From: Sagittula sp048553715
GTDB taxonomy: Bacteria > Pseudomonadota > Alphaproteobacteria > Rhodobacterales > Rhodobacteraceae
Length of the DNA stretch: 64,000 nucleotides
Direction of reading: 5' to 3'
NCBI RefSeq assembly: GCF_048553715.1
Contig: NZ_JBLZNC010000006.1
Location: forward strand, 236,424-300,423
Shown here: positions 8,666-18,162 of the stretch, one piece after another
Numbering within the stretch: position 1 is the first letter of the stretch
Layout: each line of letters begins with the position of its first letter
Made by a program: the position numbers and the translations under genes
The notes under the pieces: generated by a model
The model's database searches: none
What the model was told of the DNA's origin: nothing
What the model saw: only the letters and a program-made list of their open reading frames with translations

Positions 8666-9193
8666 ATGACACAGCGTCCCGCGTCCGCGCGTATTTTGCT
8701 GGGCACAGGCATGGCGGTGATGCTGCTGGCCACGGCCTCTTGTGGTTTGACCGGCAATCGCGGCACCCGCGCCCCGGTTGAGACCCCGACATCGGACGAA
8801 ATCCTTGCCGAGACGGCAGAGCGTGAAGGTACGGCCCGTGGGCGGTCACGCTCTACCCTTGCGGATCTGTTCAAGCCACGTGGCGATCAGGGGCAGATCG
8901 GTGCGGTGAACAAATACATCTGGACCGCGTCGCTGGAGGTTCTGAATTTCCTGCCTGTGGAAACAGTCGACCCCTTCACCGGCGTGATTACCACGGGCTT
9001 TGGTACGCCTCCGGGTGGCGGTCAGGCCTATCGCGCCACCATTCTGGTGAATGATCCGGCGCTGGATGCGCGGTCCTTGAACCTTGCGCTGATGACACGC
9101 AGCGGTCCGGCCTCTGCATCGACCGTGCGCGCGATCGAGGATGCGATCCTGACCCGCGCGCGCCAGCTGCGCGCCCGTGACGCCAAGCTGTAA
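8666..9193 (+). CDS. DUF3576 lipoprotein
   Basis: A 175-residue protein with an N-terminal lipoprotein signal (lipobox-like ATASC, Cys about residue 26) and a C-terminal domain matching DUF3576, recognisable in NKYIWTASLEVLNFLP and in DARSLNLALMTR. Function unknown; probably anchored in the outer or inner membrane. In related genomes this gene often sits just before leuS-lptE-holA; here two glycan-type genes intervene. Start chosen at ATG 8666, with GGGAG 9 bases upstream. Confidence 0.8.
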   Translation: MTQRPASARILLGTGMAVMLLATASCGLTGNRGTRAPVETPTSDEILAETAEREGTARGRSRSTLADLFKPRGDQGQIGAVNKYIWTASLEVLNFLPVETVDPFTGVITTGFGTPPGGGQAYRATILVNDPALDARSLNLALMTRSGPASASTVRAIEDAILTRARQLRARDAKL

Positions 9194-9215
9194 GGCCTCG
9201 GCCATAGCGCGACCC

Positions 9216-9242
9216 AAACCCGGCCCCATGGCCGGGTTTTTT
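9216..9242. terminator. Bidirectional terminator between DUF3576 and glycosyltransferase genes
   Basis: A perfect stem AAACCCGGCC / GGCCGGGTTT around the loop CCAT, followed by a T tract on the plus strand and a shorter T tract on the minus strand. It lies between two convergent genes and can serve both. Confidence 0.8.
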
Positions 9243-9247
9243 ATGCG

Positions 9248-10507
9248 CTAGTCGCGGACCGGGCGCGGTTGCGTCTGTGCAAGACGCGCGACCCAGTCCA
9301 GATGCTGGGGCAGGCAGATGCGCGACAGGTCATAGTTTTCCTGCACATAGCGTCGCGCCGTCTGTCCCAGTCGCGCGCGTCGGGGCGCATCGTCCAGCAG
9401 CGCATCCAGTTTGGCGACCAAAGCATCGCGGTCAAAGAAATCCACCATCACGCCGTTTTCGTCCTCGGTCATGACTTCGCGCACGGGGGCTGTGTCGCTG
9501 GCCAGAATGGCACAGCCTGCTGACATGGATTCCAGCAAGGACCACGACAGAACGAACGGATATGTCAGATAGACATGCACCGTGCTGATTTGCATCATCG
9601 CCAGAAAGCGGTCGTAGGGCACGCGGCCCAGAAAATGCACCCGGTTCCAATGCGGGGTGGGGATGCGGCCACGCACCTCGTCGATATAGATCTGTTTCCA
9701 GGTCTGCCCTTTCGGGGGTTTGGCACCATAAGACGTCTCGTCCCCGCCCAAAATCACCACATGCGCATTGGGCCGCTGTTTTAGAATGTCCGGCAGGGCG
9801 CGCATAAAGACATGGTAGCCGCGATAGGGTTCGAGGTTGCGATTGATAAAGGTGATAACCTCGTCATCTCGCGTCAGGGTCAGATCATCCGAAACGCTTA
9901 GCGCGGCATTGTCAGAAGGGCGCACCAGATCGGTGTCGATGCCGTCGTGGGCCACGGTGATGCGGTCCTGCCAATGGTCGGGGAAGGTGTCCGCCTGAAA
10001 GCGGGTTGGCGATATGCCCGCATCCATAATCTCCTCATGCAGGCGGTTGTTGAGGTTCTTCATGCGGATGCGCAGGATGTCCGCTTCGGGGGATTTTGAC
10101 GGAAATTCCGGGTCAAAGCCGATGAACGGGTAGTCCGTCAGGTGGTAGAGTTCACAGTACAGCCCCAGTCGGGCATTGGGCCAGATGTCCTTGAGAAACA
10201 TGGATTCGCCCCAGCCGTGGTGGGCGCAGATCACATCGGGTTCAAAGCCCTGCGCCTTCAGCCCCTTGGCTCCGCGATAGCAGGAGGTGGCGCGCAGCAG
10301 TTTTGTCTCAAAGTCCGCCAGCCACGGGTGCATGTTGGGGGTGCTTTGCCCGTGGATCTGGTAGGGGACGATCTGCACCCCTTGCCAGACTTGCGGCTCT
10401 TTGACCTTGCAGGTCAGCGCGATGACCTGATGGCCCTGCTTCACCAGCGCGGGGGCGAGGTGTTTGTACTGGCCCGGAAAGTTCTGGTGGATCAGCAGGA
10501 TTTTCAT
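9248..10507 (-). CDS. Glycosyltransferase family 4 protein
   Basis: A 419-residue GT-B glycosyltransferase. The N-terminus MKILLIHQNFPGQYKHLAPAL and the PWNRVHFLGRVPYDRF, SLLESMSAGCAILAS and NLEPYRGYHVFM segments are family-4 type; the E of SLLES corresponds to the nucleotide-sugar binding region. Sugar donor and acceptor are unknown. It is probably cytoplasmic, building a surface glycan. The start is ATG 10507; a longer reading would extend into the intergenic region without homology. Divergent from the small sulfotransferase at 10645. Confidence 0.87.
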   Translation of the reverse strand: MKILLIHQNFPGQYKHLAPALVKQGHQVIALTCKVKEPQVWQGVQIVPYQIHGQSTPNMHPWLADFETKLLRATSCYRGAKGLKAQGFEPDVICAHHGWGESMFLKDIWPNARLGLYCELYHLTDYPFIGFDPEFPSKSPEADILRIRMKNLNNRLHEEIMDAGISPTRFQADTFPDHWQDRITVAHDGIDTDLVRPSDNAALSVSDDLTLTRDDEVITFINRNLEPYRGYHVFMRALPDILKQRPNAHVVILGGDETSYGAKPPKGQTWKQIYIDEVRGRIPTPHWNRVHFLGRVPYDRFLAMMQISTVHVYLTYPFVLSWSLLESMSAGCAILASDTAPVREVMTEDENGVMVDFFDRDALVAKLDALLDDAPRRARLGQTARRYVQENYDLSRICLPQHLDWVARLAQTQPRPVRD

Positions 10508-10644
10508 GACGGTTCTCGGTACTGTTTGCGCAGTAGTGGCATGCACAAGCCACATGTCCAAGAGGCGGCGCGGCAAAGCCCGACAGGGGTTGCGCCAAAG
10601 GCGCAGCAGGCTACGCTCGGCGCGTCAGAATATACGAGGCACAG

Positions 10645-11424
10645 ATGCGGGTTCTGTTTCACTGCGGTTTCCATAAAACCGGCACGTCCAGTGTTCAGGC
10701 GGCGCTGTCTGCCGTGCGACCGATGCTGCCTGCCGATGTGGGGATCGTTTTGCAGCCGGACATCCCCCGCCTGTGCGAGATGGCGCGCGCTTTATCGGTC
10801 GAGCCTGACAGTGATCTCGGGGCGTTCGAGACGCTGGCGTCAGAGCGGTTGTTCGACCTTGGCACGGGCAGGGCTTTGCTGGTGATCTCTGCCGAGGATC
10901 TGGGCGGGCTGTTGCCGGGGCGGCGCGGCCTGACCCGCTATGCCCGCACGGCGGATCTGATGGTGTGTTTGCACCGCGCCTGTGTGGCAGCCTTCGGGGC
11001 AGAGGTCGAGGTGGCCTACTATTTCTCGACCCGTGATGCAGCGCCGTGGCTGGCAAGCCTGTGGTGGCAGAACCTGCGCAGCACGCGGATGACGCTGGAT
11101 GCCGCAACATTCGCCGAGACCTTTCAGACGGCCGCAGACTTAACCGCGATTGTGGATGAGGTGCGCGCGGCGCTGCCCGTCTGTCAGGTCCATTATCAGG
11201 CCTTGGAGGATTGCGCAGACCAACCGGCCGCGCCGCTGCTGCGTTTGGCGGGGTTGGACGCGCTCTTGCCGCATCTGCCTGACGCCCGCGCCAACGCGCG
11301 CCCGCAGGCCGAGGGCATCGCCGATGTGTTCCTTGCGCTCAATCGATCCGGCCTGCCGGACGGCTTTGTGCGCGAAACCAAGAAATCCGTTCTGCGCAAG
11401 CTGCGGCGCATGTCGCAGGGCTAA
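10645..11424 (+). CDS. Sulfotransferase-like P-loop protein
   Basis: A 259-residue protein that starts with MRVLFHCGFHKTGTSSVQAAL, in which HKTGTSS is the PAPS 5'-phosphosulfate loop of roseobacter-type sulfotransferases. STRDAAPWLASLW resembles the 3'-phosphate region. The rest is weakly conserved. It probably sulfates a carbohydrate, but the substrate is unknown. It stands between a glycosyltransferase on the other strand and leuS (84 bases downstream) and is unlikely to be functionally linked to leuS. Confidence 0.65.
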   Translation: MRVLFHCGFHKTGTSSVQAALSAVRPMLPADVGIVLQPDIPRLCEMARALSVEPDSDLGAFETLASERLFDLGTGRALLVISAEDLGGLLPGRRGLTRYARTADLMVCLHRACVAAFGAEVEVAYYFSTRDAAPWLASLWWQNLRSTRMTLDAATFAETFQTAADLTAIVDEVRAALPVCQVHYQALEDCADQPAAPLLRLAGLDALLPHLPDARANARPQAEGIADVFLALNRSGLPDGFVRETKKSVLRKLRRMSQG

Positions 11425-11508
11425 GCGGGCCAAGCGCCTCTGGACGATTGCGCACGCAGGCCGTATCACGCCCAACAACACCCGCACGTTTACCGACCGG
11501 AGGCCCGC

Positions 11509-14082
11509 ATGTCGCGTTACGACCCCGCCAGCATCGAACCGAAATGGCAGCAAGCCTGGGAAGAGGCGGGCACATTTGTGGCCCGCCGGGATGGCGACAA
11601 GCCGAAATATTACGTGCTCGAGATGTTCCCCTATCCGTCGGGGCGCATCCATATCGGCCACGTGCGCAACTACACCATGGGCGATGTGATCGCGCGTTAC
11701 AAACTGTCGACCGGCCATAACGTGCTGCATCCGATGGGCTTTGACGCCTTTGGCATGCCTGCGGAAAACGCCGCAATGGCATCGGGCGGCCACCCCAAGG
11801 ACTGGACCTACGGCAACATCGAAACGATGGTCGGCCAGATGAAGCCTTTGGGCTTTGGTCTGGACTGGTCGCGCATGTTCGCCACCTGTGATCCCGAATA
11901 CTATGGTCAGCAGCAGGCGCTGTTCATCGACATGCTGTCCGAGGGACTGGTTTACCGCAAGAACGCGGTCGTGAACTGGGACCCTGTCGACATGACTGTT
12001 CTTGCCAACGAGCAGGTGATTGACGGCAAGGGCTGGCGGTCTGGTGCCGAGGTCGAGCGCAAGGAGCTGACCCAGTGGTTCTTTAAAATCTCCGACATGT
12101 CGGGAGAGCTGCTGGACGCGCTGGACGGTCTCGACGACTGGCCGGCGAAGGTGAAGACCATGCAGGCCAACTGGATCGGCCGCTCGCGCGGGTTGCAGTT
12201 TGCGTTTTCGACCGTGGATGCCCCCGAAGGGCATGACCGCATCGACGTATACACCACCCGTCCCGATACGCTGATGGGCGCGTCCTTTGTCGGGCTGTCG
12301 CCGGATCATCCGCTGACGCGCGCGCTGGAAAAGGACAACCCCGAACTGGCCGCTGCCGTGGCCGAGATGCGCAAGGGCGGCACCACCGCAGAGGCATTGG
12401 AAAAGGCCGAGAAGCTGGGCTTTGACACCGGCATCCGCGTGCGCCATCCCTTTGATACGGCGTGGGAATTGCCGGTCTATGTGGCGAATTTCATCTTGAT
12501 GGACTACGGCACGGGCGCGATCTTTGGCTGTCCCGCACATGACCAGCGCGACCTTGATTTCGCGCGCAAGTATGATTTGCCGGTGCGCACGGTCTTTGGC
12601 CCCGCGATGGGCGAGGACGGCACATTCATCCAGCCCGAAGACGGCGGTCCCGCCTATGTGCCGGTGAAGCAGGAAACCGTGCGCTACATCCGTGGCTTTG
12701 CGGGGGAAGAGGCGCAGACCGGCGATGCCGCTGTCGATGCGGCCATCGATTTCTGCGAAGCCAATGGCGTGGGGCAGGGGGTGACCAAATACCGCCTGCG
12801 CGATTGGGGTCTGTCGCGGCAGCGCTACTGGGGCTGTCCGATCCCCGTGGTGCATTGTGACGCCTGTGGTGTGGTGCCCGAGAAAAAGGAAAACCTGCCC
12901 ATCGCGCTGCCTGATGATGTGTCCTTCGACATTCCGGGCAACCCGCTGGACCGGCACCCCACGTGGCGTGACTGTGCTTGCCCGTCTTGTGGTGCGCCTG
13001 CCAAGCGTGAAACCGACACGATGGACACCTTTGTCGATTCGTCGTGGTATTTCGCGCGGTTCACCGCACCGCGTGCGGAGACACCCACCGACAAGGCCGA
13101 GGCCGAATATTGGATGAATGTCGACCAGTATATCGGCGGCATCGAGCACGCGATCTTGCACCTGCTGTATTCGCGCTTCTTCGCGCGGGCGATGATCAAG
13201 ACCGGCCACCTGCCGGAAAAGGCCGCCGAGCCTTTTAATGCCTTGTTCACCCAAGGCATGGTGACCCACGCGATCTACCAGACCCGCAACGCCGAAGGCC
13301 GCCCGGTCTACCACTACCCCGAGGATGTCGAACTGCGCGACGGCAAGGGCTTTCTGACAGATGGCACCGAGGTGGAGATCATCCCCTCCGCCAAAATGTC
13401 GAAGTCCAAGAACAACGTGGTCGACCCGATGCAGATCATCGCGACCTATGGCGCCGACACCGCGCGCTGGTTCGTGCTGTCCGACAGCCCGCCAGAGCGT
13501 GACGTGGAATGGACCGCCTCCGGCGCCGAGGCTGCGGCCAAGCATCTGGGGCGCGTCTACCGGATTGCAGCGGATATCGCCGCCTCTGACGTGCCGGAGA
13601 CCAAAGAAGACGCAGCGCTTTTGAAGGAAACGCACAAGGCCATTCAGGACGTGACCGCAGGGGTCGAAACCTTTGGCTTCAACGCGGCGATTGCGAAACT
13701 GTATGGCTTTACCTCCGCGCTGTCGAAATCGCGCGCGGGAACCGAAGCCAAACGCTTTGCCGCGCGGACGCTGGCGCAGTTGATGTCACCGATGACCCCG
13801 CACCTGTCCGAAGAAATCTGGCAGATGCTGGGTGGTGAAGGGCTGATCGCCAACGCGGCGTGGCCGGTGGCTGACAATGCGATGCTGGTCGAGGATTCCG
13901 TGACGCTGCCCATTCAGGTGAATGGCAAACGCCGTGGCGAATTGGACGTACCCAAGGACATGCCCAAGGAAGAGGTTGAAAAGCTGGTGCTGGCGCACGA
14001 AGCTGTGGTGAAGGCCCTCGACGGGGGCCAGCCGAAAAAGCTGATCGTGGTGCCGGGGCGGATCGTGAATGTGGTCATCTAA
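11509..14082 (+). CDS. leuS: Leucyl-tRNA synthetase
   Basis: An 857-residue class I synthetase charging tRNA-Leu. HIGH is at residues 48-51 (in SGRIHIGHVRNY), KMSKS at about 630-634 (SAKMSKSKNN), and the CP1 editing domain lies between (TTRPDTLMGASFVG, GTGAIFGCPAHDQRD with the editing Asp). The zinc-type Cys pairs CDACG and CPSCG are present. Full length. The AUG has GGAGG at good spacing. It is the first gene of leuS-lptE-holA, all overlapping. Confidence 0.98.
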   Translation: MSRYDPASIEPKWQQAWEEAGTFVARRDGDKPKYYVLEMFPYPSGRIHIGHVRNYTMGDVIARYKLSTGHNVLHPMGFDAFGMPAENAAMASGGHPKDWTYGNIETMVGQMKPLGFGLDWSRMFATCDPEYYGQQQALFIDMLSEGLVYRKNAVVNWDPVDMTVLANEQVIDGKGWRSGAEVERKELTQWFFKISDMSGELLDALDGLDDWPAKVKTMQANWIGRSRGLQFAFSTVDAPEGHDRIDVYTTRPDTLMGASFVGLSPDHPLTRALEKDNPELAAAVAEMRKGGTTAEALEKAEKLGFDTGIRVRHPFDTAWELPVYVANFILMDYGTGAIFGCPAHDQRDLDFARKYDLPVRTVFGPAMGEDGTFIQPEDGGPAYVPVKQETVRYIRGFAGEEAQTGDAAVDAAIDFCEANGVGQGVTKYRLRDWGLSRQRYWGCPIPVVHCDACGVVPEKKENLPIALPDDVSFDIPGNPLDRHPTWRDCACPSCGAPAKRETDTMDTFVDSSWYFARFTAPRAETPTDKAEAEYWMNVDQYIGGIEHAILHLLYSRFFARAMIKTGHLPEKAAEPFNALFTQGMVTHAIYQTRNAEGRPVYHYPEDVELRDGKGFLTDGTEVEIIPSAKMSKSKNNVVDPMQIIATYGADTARWFVLSDSPPERDVEWTASGAEAAAKHLGRVYRIAADIAASDVPETKEDAALLKETHKAIQDVTAGVETFGFNAAIAKLYGFTSALSKSRAGTEAKRFAARTLAQLMSPMTPHLSEEIWQMLGGEGLIANAAWPVADNAMLVEDSVTLPIQVNGKRRGELDVPKDMPKEEVEKLVLAHEAVVKALDGGQPKKLIVVPGRIVNVVI

Positions 14083-14611
14083 ACCAAAAACAAAGACTGG
14101 CGCGGCGGGGATGACCCGCCGTGCGTTGCTGGTTGTTGCGGCGGCGTCGCTCGCCGCCTGTGGCTTTACGCCGGTGTACGGGCCGCAGGGTGCTGGTGGG
14201 GTTTTGCTGGGCAATGTCGATCTGCCCGAGGCGCGCGGTGACGCCCAGTATGAATTCAACCTGCGTTTCGAGGACCGGCTTGGCCGCGCCGATGCGGATG
14301 CGCTGTTTGGTCTGGCGACACAGTTGCAGATGACCTCCAGCAGCGTGGGCATTAACTCGGATGGCAGTTCAACGCGGACGCGGCTGATCGGGCGGGCAGT
14401 GTACACACTGCGAGAGACGGCGACGGGCCGGGTTTTGCATGAAGGGCGGACCACCGCCTTCACCGGTTATTCCACGACCGGCACGACGGTTGCCACCACG
14501 GCGGCCAGTCGCGATGCCCGCGAACGGCTGATGAGCATTCTTGCCGATCAGGTGGTCGACGACCTGCTGCTGCATAGCTCTGATCTGGATGTGACCGGGT
14601 CCGGTTCATGA
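14069..14611 (+). CDS. lptE: LPS assembly lipoprotein LptE
   Basis: A 180-residue lipoprotein that plugs the LptD barrel and helps place LPS in the outer membrane. It has a signal sequence with lipobox LAACGFTPVYG, the GFTPVYG start of mature LptE proteins in this order, and a C-terminal region rich in alternating Thr/Ala strand sequence. It overlaps leuS by 14 bases. An alternative start at ATG 14111 (MTRRALL) would give a normal-length signal peptide, but its Shine-Dalgarno spacing is worse. The position between leuS and holA is conserved in the group. Confidence 0.88.
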   Translation: MWSSKPKTKTGAAGMTRRALLVVAAASLAACGFTPVYGPQGAGGVLLGNVDLPEARGDAQYEFNLRFEDRLGRADADALFGLATQLQMTSSSVGINSDGSSTRTRLIGRAVYTLRETATGRVLHEGRTTAFTGYSTTGTTVATTAASRDARERLMSILADQVVDDLLLHSSDLDVTGSGS

Positions 14612-15636
14612 AGCTGTCGCCCCGCGATGCCGAAGGGTTCTTTCGCAATCCTGACCCGAAGGTGCCCGGTGTTCTGATCTACGGCGAGGACACGATGCGC
14701 GTCGCGATGAAGCGTGCGCAGGTGGTGGCCGCCTTGATCGGGCCGGAGGGCGAGGCCGAGATGCGCTTTACCCGCCTCAACGGGGCCGAGCTGCGCAAGG
14801 ACAAAGCCGCCCTGTTGGATGCTGTGAAGGCGCAGGGGTTCTTTCCCGGAGCGCGCGCTGTTCTGGTCGAAGAGGCCGCCGATGGCACCACAGAGGCGAT
14901 CAAGACCGCTTTGGGGGATTGGCGCGAGGGCGATGCCACGATCATCGCAACCGCCGTTGCGCTGGCGACAAAATCCTCTTTGCGCAAGCTGTTCGAGACC
15001 CACCGCAGTGCTTTGTGCGCCGCGCTCTACAGCAACGCGATGACCCGGTCCGAGATCGAGGATGAGCTCAAGCGCGCGGGGATCGCGGAGGTGGGGCGCG
15101 ATGCTATGGGCGCGCTCGAAGTGCTGGGTCGCGAGCTGACACCAGGGGATTTCCGCCAGACGTTGGAAAAGGTCGCGCTCTACAAGCTCAACGACACCGC
15201 GCCCCTGTCCGTCGAAGAGGTGGAGCTGAATGCGCCTGCCTCAGTCGAGGCGGCGATGGACGATGTGTTTAACGTCGTGGCCGAAGGGCGCACTGCCGAA
15301 ATCGCGCCGCTGATGCAGCGTTTGACGGGGCAGGGGGTGGCGCCTGTGACCCTGATGATCATGGGCGCGCGCCATTTCCGCACGCTGTATGCGCTGTCCT
15401 CGGCCCAGGGCGGCCCTGCGGCGGCCATCGGTCGTATGCGTCCGCCGATCTTTGGCCCGCGCCGCGACCGCGTGCTGCGTCAGGCCCAAAGCTGGAGCAC
15501 GGCGCGGCTGGAAGATGCGATGACGCTGTTGATGGACACGGACCTGACTCTGCGCTCTGCGGGTCAAAAGGCTCCGGCCATGGCCCTTGTGGAGCGCGCC
15601 TTTGTGCGGCTGGCCTATATGGCGGGGCGGCGCTAG
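14608..15636 (+). CDS. holA: DNA polymerase III subunit delta
   Basis: A 342-residue clamp-loader delta subunit that opens the beta clamp. The N-terminal KVPGVLIYGEDTMRV, FPGARAVLVEEAADG and the C-terminal RPPIFGPRRDRVLRQAQSW (delta domain III) fit HolA. It overlaps lptE by 4 bases (ATGA), so its translation is probably coupled. Convergent with the DUF1244 gene. Confidence 0.93.
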   Translation: MKLSPRDAEGFFRNPDPKVPGVLIYGEDTMRVAMKRAQVVAALIGPEGEAEMRFTRLNGAELRKDKAALLDAVKAQGFFPGARAVLVEEAADGTTEAIKTALGDWREGDATIIATAVALATKSSLRKLFETHRSALCAALYSNAMTRSEIEDELKRAGIAEVGRDAMGALEVLGRELTPGDFRQTLEKVALYKLNDTAPLSVEEVELNAPASVEAAMDDVFNVVAEGRTAEIAPLMQRLTGQGVAPVTLMIMGARHFRTLYALSSAQGGPAAAIGRMRPPIFGPRRDRVLRQAQSWSTARLEDAMTLLMDTDLTLRSAGQKAPAMALVERAFVRLAYMAGRR

Positions 15637-15657
15637 AGCACACCGCCCGTTCTGATA

Positions 15658-15972
15658 TCACCCGCGATCGGTGACGTTCTCTTTGAACGCTTTTTCAAAG
15701 GCGGCCTGCTTCTCTGGGCTGGCCTCTGTCTGGTTGAGGTCCCGCCATGTGTCGTAGGGCATGCCGTAGAACGCCTCGCGGCCTTCTTCTTTGGTCATGT
15801 CGATGCCGCGCGCGTTGGCGGCCTCCTGATACCAGCGGCTCAGGCAGTTGCGGCAAAACCCTGCAAGGTTCATCAGGTCGATGTTCTGCACATCGGTCCG
15901 GTCCAGCATCAGGTGCTGTTGCAGGCGGCGAAAGGCTGCGGCTTCAAGCTCGATCCGGGTCTGGTCGTCCAT
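15658..15972 (-). CDS. DUF1244 domain protein
   Basis: A 104-residue small cytoplasmic protein, an almost complete match to the DUF1244 pattern: AFRRLQQHLMLDRTDVQNID, a CRNCLSRWYQEAA CxxC-like pair and FYGMPYDTW. The role is unknown. The gene is monocistronic, 21 bases from the end of holA and convergent with it. Confidence 0.85.
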   Translation of the reverse strand: MDDQTRIELEAAAFRRLQQHLMLDRTDVQNIDLMNLAGFCRNCLSRWYQEAANARGIDMTKEEGREAFYGMPYDTWRDLNQTEASPEKQAAFEKAFKENVTDRG

Positions 15973-16249
15973 CTGGTGTCCTTTTGTGCTGGTGCGGCTT
16001 TTACGGGCAGCCGCATTCTAACGGATCATTATATGACGGGGGTGTCATGGTGTCGTTATCCGTGCCGCGCTACACCTAGGACAAACACCGCATGATGAAA
16101 ATGGCGGATCAGACGCAGGCTTACGTTGCGTGCCTTGTACAAATAGGCGATAAGCCCGCGTGTTAGCGGTAACCCGTGGGAGGAGGCCGCAAAAGGATAT
16201 GCAGGCCTTCGGGCCGCTGAGCCGTTGTACGAAAGAAGGGCAGGGACTG

Positions 16250-17695
16250 ATGAAACGCGACCGTAACGTAAAGATCGTGGCCACCTTGGGGCCTGCGTCC
16301 TCAACTTACGAAATGATTCGTGCATTGCACGAAACCGGTGCCGATGTGTTCCGCCTGAACATGTCGCACGGCACCCACGAGGAAATCGCCGAGCGTCACA
16401 AGATCATCCGTCAGGTGGAAAAGGATCTCGACAGCCCGATCGCCATTCTGGCCGACCTTCAGGGGCCGAAACTGCGCGTCGGCGAATTCGCCAACGGCTC
16501 CGAGGAACTGGAGTGGGGCGCAGGCTTCCGTCTGGATCTGGATGAAACGCCGGGTGACGTGAACCGCGTGCAGCTGCCGCACCCCGAGATTTTCGCAGCG
16601 CTTGAACCGGGCGCGACCCTGCTGGTCAACGACGGCAAGATCCGCCTGCGCGTCACCGACTGCAGCAAGGAGCACGCGCAGTGCACCGTCGAGGCGGGCG
16701 GGACCATTTCCAACCGCAAGGGCGTGAACGTTCCCGACGTTATTCTGCCGCTGGCGGCCCTGTCCGACAAGGACCGCGCGGATCTGGAATTCTCCTGTGC
16801 GCTGGGCATCGACTGGCTGGCGCTGTCTTTTGTGCAGCGCCCCGAGGACATGGAAGAGGCGCGCAAACTGGTCGGTGGCCGTGCCGCTGTTCTGGCCAAG
16901 ATCGAAAAGCCGTCGGCTGTCGAAAACTTCGACGCCATCCTGAAGGCCTCTGACGGGATCATGGTGGCGCGCGGCGATCTGGGCGTGGAGCTGCCGGTGC
17001 ATTCCGTGCCGCCGATCCAGAAGCAGCTGGTGCGCAAATGCCGTGCCGCCGCCAAGCCGGTGATTGTGGCCACGCAGATGCTGGAATCCATGATCGAAAG
17101 CCCGATGCCCACCCGCGCCGAGGTGTCCGACGTATCCGGTGCGATCTACGAGGGCGCGGATGCGGTCATGCTGTCGGCGGAATCTGCGGCGGGCCAGTAC
17201 CCGATCGAAGCCGTCTCCACCATGCACAACGTCGCCGTGTCGGTTGAAAGCGATCCGACCTACCGCGATGTGATCGAGGCCTCGCGCACCGCCGCACGCC
17301 ACACCATCGCCGATGGCATCGTGGCCGCTGCGCGCGAGATCGCGGAAACCACCGAGATCAAGGCAATCTGTTGCTTCACCGCATCAGGCACCACAGCGGC
17401 GCTGACCGCCCGCGAACGCCCGCGCGTGCCGATCATCGCCATGACACCGCAGCGCGGCACCGCGCGCCGTCTGGCGCTGCATTGGGGCGTGCACTGTGTC
17501 ATCGCAGGCGAGCTGGAGCGGTTCAAACAGGCGGTTGTGAACTCTGCCCGCGCGGCGCGTGCGCTGGGTTTCGCAACCGAGAACGACCAGATCGTCGTCA
17601 CCGCTGGTGTGCCGTTCAACCAGGCGGGCACCACGAACATTCTGCGGGTTGCGCCCTGTGACGAGCGCCTGATCTTCCGCACCGACCCAGAATAA
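16250..17695 (+). CDS. pyk: Pyruvate kinase
   Basis: A 481-residue glycolytic enzyme converting phosphoenolpyruvate and ADP to pyruvate and ATP. Motifs: RNVKIVATLGPASS at the start, VFRLNMSHG, the active-site LAKIEKPSAV, MVARGDLGVELP and ATQMLESM, then the C-terminal allosteric domain. Start chosen at ATG 16250 with AAGAAGGG/CAGGG upstream; in-frame starts at 16160 and 16199 would add a non-homologous leader. A terminator follows at 17716. Confidence 0.96.
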   Translation: MKRDRNVKIVATLGPASSTYEMIRALHETGADVFRLNMSHGTHEEIAERHKIIRQVEKDLDSPIAILADLQGPKLRVGEFANGSEELEWGAGFRLDLDETPGDVNRVQLPHPEIFAALEPGATLLVNDGKIRLRVTDCSKEHAQCTVEAGGTISNRKGVNVPDVILPLAALSDKDRADLEFSCALGIDWLALSFVQRPEDMEEARKLVGGRAAVLAKIEKPSAVENFDAILKASDGIMVARGDLGVELPVHSVPPIQKQLVRKCRAAAKPVIVATQMLESMIESPMPTRAEVSDVSGAIYEGADAVMLSAESAAGQYPIEAVSTMHNVAVSVESDPTYRDVIEASRTAARHTIADGIVAAAREIAETTEIKAICCFTASGTTAALTARERPRVPIIAMTPQRGTARRLALHWGVHCVIAGELERFKQAVVNSARAARALGFATENDQIVVTAGVPFNQAGTTNILRVAPCDERLIFRTDPE

Positions 17696-17715
17696 TTAAC
17701 TGTCGCTTAGCGATG

Positions 17716-17750
17716 AAAGACTCCGTGTCCGGCGTGGCGCGGGGTCTTTT
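17716..17750 (+). terminator. Rho-independent terminator of pyk
   Basis: A 10-bp stem, AAAGACTCCG with CGGGGTCTTT (one wobble), 14-base loop, ending in TTTT. It begins 20 bases after the pyk stop. Confidence 0.7.
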
Positions 17751-17832
17751 GCTGTCTTGGGGGTTGCTGCCGCCGGGGATCAGGGGGACTGTATCCGCTG
17801 TAACGCGTGTTGTCATTTGCCGGAGCTCGAAG

Positions 17833-18054
17833 ATGGATCCTGATACCGCCCTGATATCCGGGGCCTTTCTTCTTATCCTGTCCGTGCCGTCGCTTCTGGC
17901 GGCATGGGCGAACGAGCGCTTCCCCTTTGTTGGTCTGCTGCTTTTGATTGGCGGACTTGGCCTTGGCATCTGGGCGTGGCAAGAGACCGGCGGCTACACG
18001 GCAGACCAGATGCCAGAGGTTTTCTTCCGCGTTCTGGGCCGGATCTGGAACTAA
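17833..18054 (+). CDS. Small two-helix membrane protein, unknown function
   Basis: A 73-residue protein with two predicted transmembrane helices, about residues 7-24 (ALISGAFLLILSVPSLLA) and 30-48 (FPFVGLLLLIGGLGLGIWAW), and a hydrophilic C-terminus. No family is recognised with confidence; similar short proteins occur near pyk and rpmI in Rhodobacterales. Start at ATG 17833 with GGAG 8 bases upstream; the longer reading from 17713 runs through the pyk terminator and is rejected. Confidence 0.65.
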   Translation: MDPDTALISGAFLLILSVPSLLAAWANERFPFVGLLLLIGGLGLGIWAWQETGGYTADQMPEVFFRVLGRIWN

Positions 18055-18067
18055 GCCGCGAATCCCC

Positions 18068-18096
18068 TTGTCAAAACCCGATCCCCTGCGTATACG
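18068..18096 (+). promoter_or_regulatory. Sigma70-type promoter of rpmI-rplT
   Basis: TTGTCA (18068-18073), a 17-base spacer, then TATACG (18091-18096), about 67 bases before the rpmI start. A good match to consensus for this GC-rich genome. Confidence 0.6.
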
Positions 18097-18162
18097 GCGC
18101 GCTCTAACCGCGCGTCCGGCCTTCTTTGGCATGCCGAGTCGCGTAAAGAACGGAGATCCGAA

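Noticed and set aside
11140..13635. An 831-codon open frame antisense to leuS
   Set aside because: It lies entirely over a complete, well-conserved synthetase; its product is low-complexity His/Arg/Gly sequence with no family resemblance, as expected of an antisense shadow in GC-rich DNA.
16092..16166. A 24-codon open frame before pyk (MMKMADQTQ...)
   Set aside because: No ribosome binding site and no sign of conservation; too short to support.
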